This document shows positions 5,081 to 5,210 of a stretch of 5,210 nucleotides of DNA, piece by piece. How positions within the stretch are numbered: position 1 is the stretch's first letter; each line of letters begins with the position of its first letter. This stretch comes from an uncultured Collinsella sp. Its GTDB lineage: Bacteria > Actinomycetota > Coriobacteriia > Coriobacteriales > Coriobacteriaceae. The notes under the pieces are model-generated. The model did no database searches. It saw only the letters and a program-made list of their open reading frames with translations, and was not told the DNA's origin. Both the position numbers and the translations under genes were made by a program. The stretch lies in NCBI GenBank assembly GCA_938023085.1, contig CALHDP010000130.1, positions 1-5,210 on the forward strand. Direction: 5' to 3'.

Positions 5081-5115
5081 AGGGGTCGCTGGTTCGAATC
5101 CAGTTGTCCCGACCA
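5071..5115 (+). tRNA. Displaced 3' half of tRNA-Pro(GGG); element attachment site
   Basis: From the anticodon loop onwards the sequence fits a tRNA: loop CTGGGGG (5071-5077, anticodon GGG at 5073-5075), stem TCAAG (5078-5082), variable GGGTC, T arm GCTGG-TTCGAAT-CCAGT (5088-5104), acceptor TGTCCCG (5105-5111), discriminator A and encoded CCA (5113-5115). The variable GGGTC and acceptor ending CCCGACCA match bacterial proline tRNAs. The 5' half is missing: the bases before the loop (ACCCCG) cannot pair with TCAAG, and no CGGGACA acceptor strand is found upstream. Identity therefore breaks in the anticodon loop, a usual crossover point for tyrosine integrases. The piece is not a functional tRNA; an intact copy should stand at the other end of the element. 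Confidence 0.85.
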
Positions 5116-5124
5116 GAAGTTTGC

Positions 5125-5154
5125 AGGTCAGGCACCTAGTGTCTGACCTTTTTT
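5125..5154 (+). terminator. Rho-independent terminator of the tRNA
   Basis: AGGTCAGGCAC (5125-5135), loop CTA and GTGTCTGACCT (5139-5149) form an 11-bp stem with one G-U pair, followed by a T run. It starts 10 bases after the CCA end of the tRNA half and would have ended the original tRNA transcript. Confidence 0.85.
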
Positions 5155-5160
5155 GTTAAT

Positions 5161-5210
5161 ATGAGAAAGCCATTGTCAATAGGCATGTTCGTTCGAGCCC
5201 GGTTTGAAAC
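5161..5210 (+). CDS. Possible start of a flanking gene (partial, weak)
   Basis: ATG at 5161 opens a frame to the window end (16 codons: MRKPLSIGMFVRARFE). It follows the tRNA terminator, so it would need its own promoter, and no ribosome binding site is seen. It may be chance. Confidence 0.15.
   Translation, partial: MRKPLSIGMFVRARFE

Larger units (their letters stand above)
1..5115. mobile_element. Right end of a tRNA-Pro-integrated element (left end outside window)
   Basis: The boundary is inferred from a tyrosine integrase followed, about 250 bases away, by a tRNA 3' half that lacks its 5' half. Tyrosine integrases commonly recombine within tRNA genes, rebuilding an intact tRNA at one end and leaving a displaced 3' piece at the other. 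Everything left of about 5071 is therefore read as element DNA and everything right of 5115 as flanking DNA. The cargo fits: a serine recombinase, nucleotidyltransferases with a ribbon-helix-helix protein, and small orphan genes of differing base composition. No relaxase, replication initiator, phage structural gene or excisionase is visible, so the type of element (ICE, IME, prophage or island) cannot be told. The left boundary is not in the window. Confidence 0.55.

Noticed and set aside
5183..5205. GTTCGAGCCC near the window end, resembling a tRNA T arm
   Set aside because: The flanking bases do not form a T stem and no acceptor or anticodon arm is present.

Overview
This window looks like one end of an integrated mobile element in a GC-rich bacterium. 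Three things suggest this: a tyrosine integrase (3330-4820, minus strand), the 3' half of a proline tRNA just outside it (5071-5115), and accessory genes to the left in several states of decay. The tRNA style (encoded CCA, GGTTCGAATCC T arm), the high GC and the ribbon-helix-helix family point towards Actinobacteria, perhaps gut Coriobacteriia. That assignment is inference and not secure.

Left part (1-1026, plus strand): a possible C-terminal end of a membrane protein, a good sigma70-type promoter, a run of nested palindromes, and a serine recombinase gene with its catalytic serine but a one-base frameshift in an A run. A 14-bp perfect hairpin at 996-1026 closes the gene and is shared with the convergent minus-strand operon.

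Middle (1043-2429, minus strand): reading leftwards, a remnant of an unrecognised gene broken by one in-frame TGA; an intact small MNT-type nucleotidyltransferase; a second nucleotidyltransferase broken near its N-terminus; and a ribbon-helix-helix protein in frame with the second one but with its own ribosome binding site. The set resembles a toxin-antitoxin or related defence locus, although no HEPN partner is visible. Upstream of it (2468-2547) is a degenerate 8/16-bp tandem repeat array next to a TATATATAT stretch.

Next (2645-3184, minus strand): a more AT-rich pair, a small frameshifted alanine-rich peptide gene followed by a three-helix membrane protein resembling DUF3784.

Right part (3187-5210): the integrase terminator, the intact integrase, an attachment region with candidate arm-site repeats, an outward promoter, the displaced tRNA-Pro(GGG) half, the tRNA's own terminator, and the start of flanking DNA. 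The integrase is intact, whereas four cargo reading frames each carry a single lesion. This fits either decaying cargo or, for the two homopolymer sites, sequencing error.
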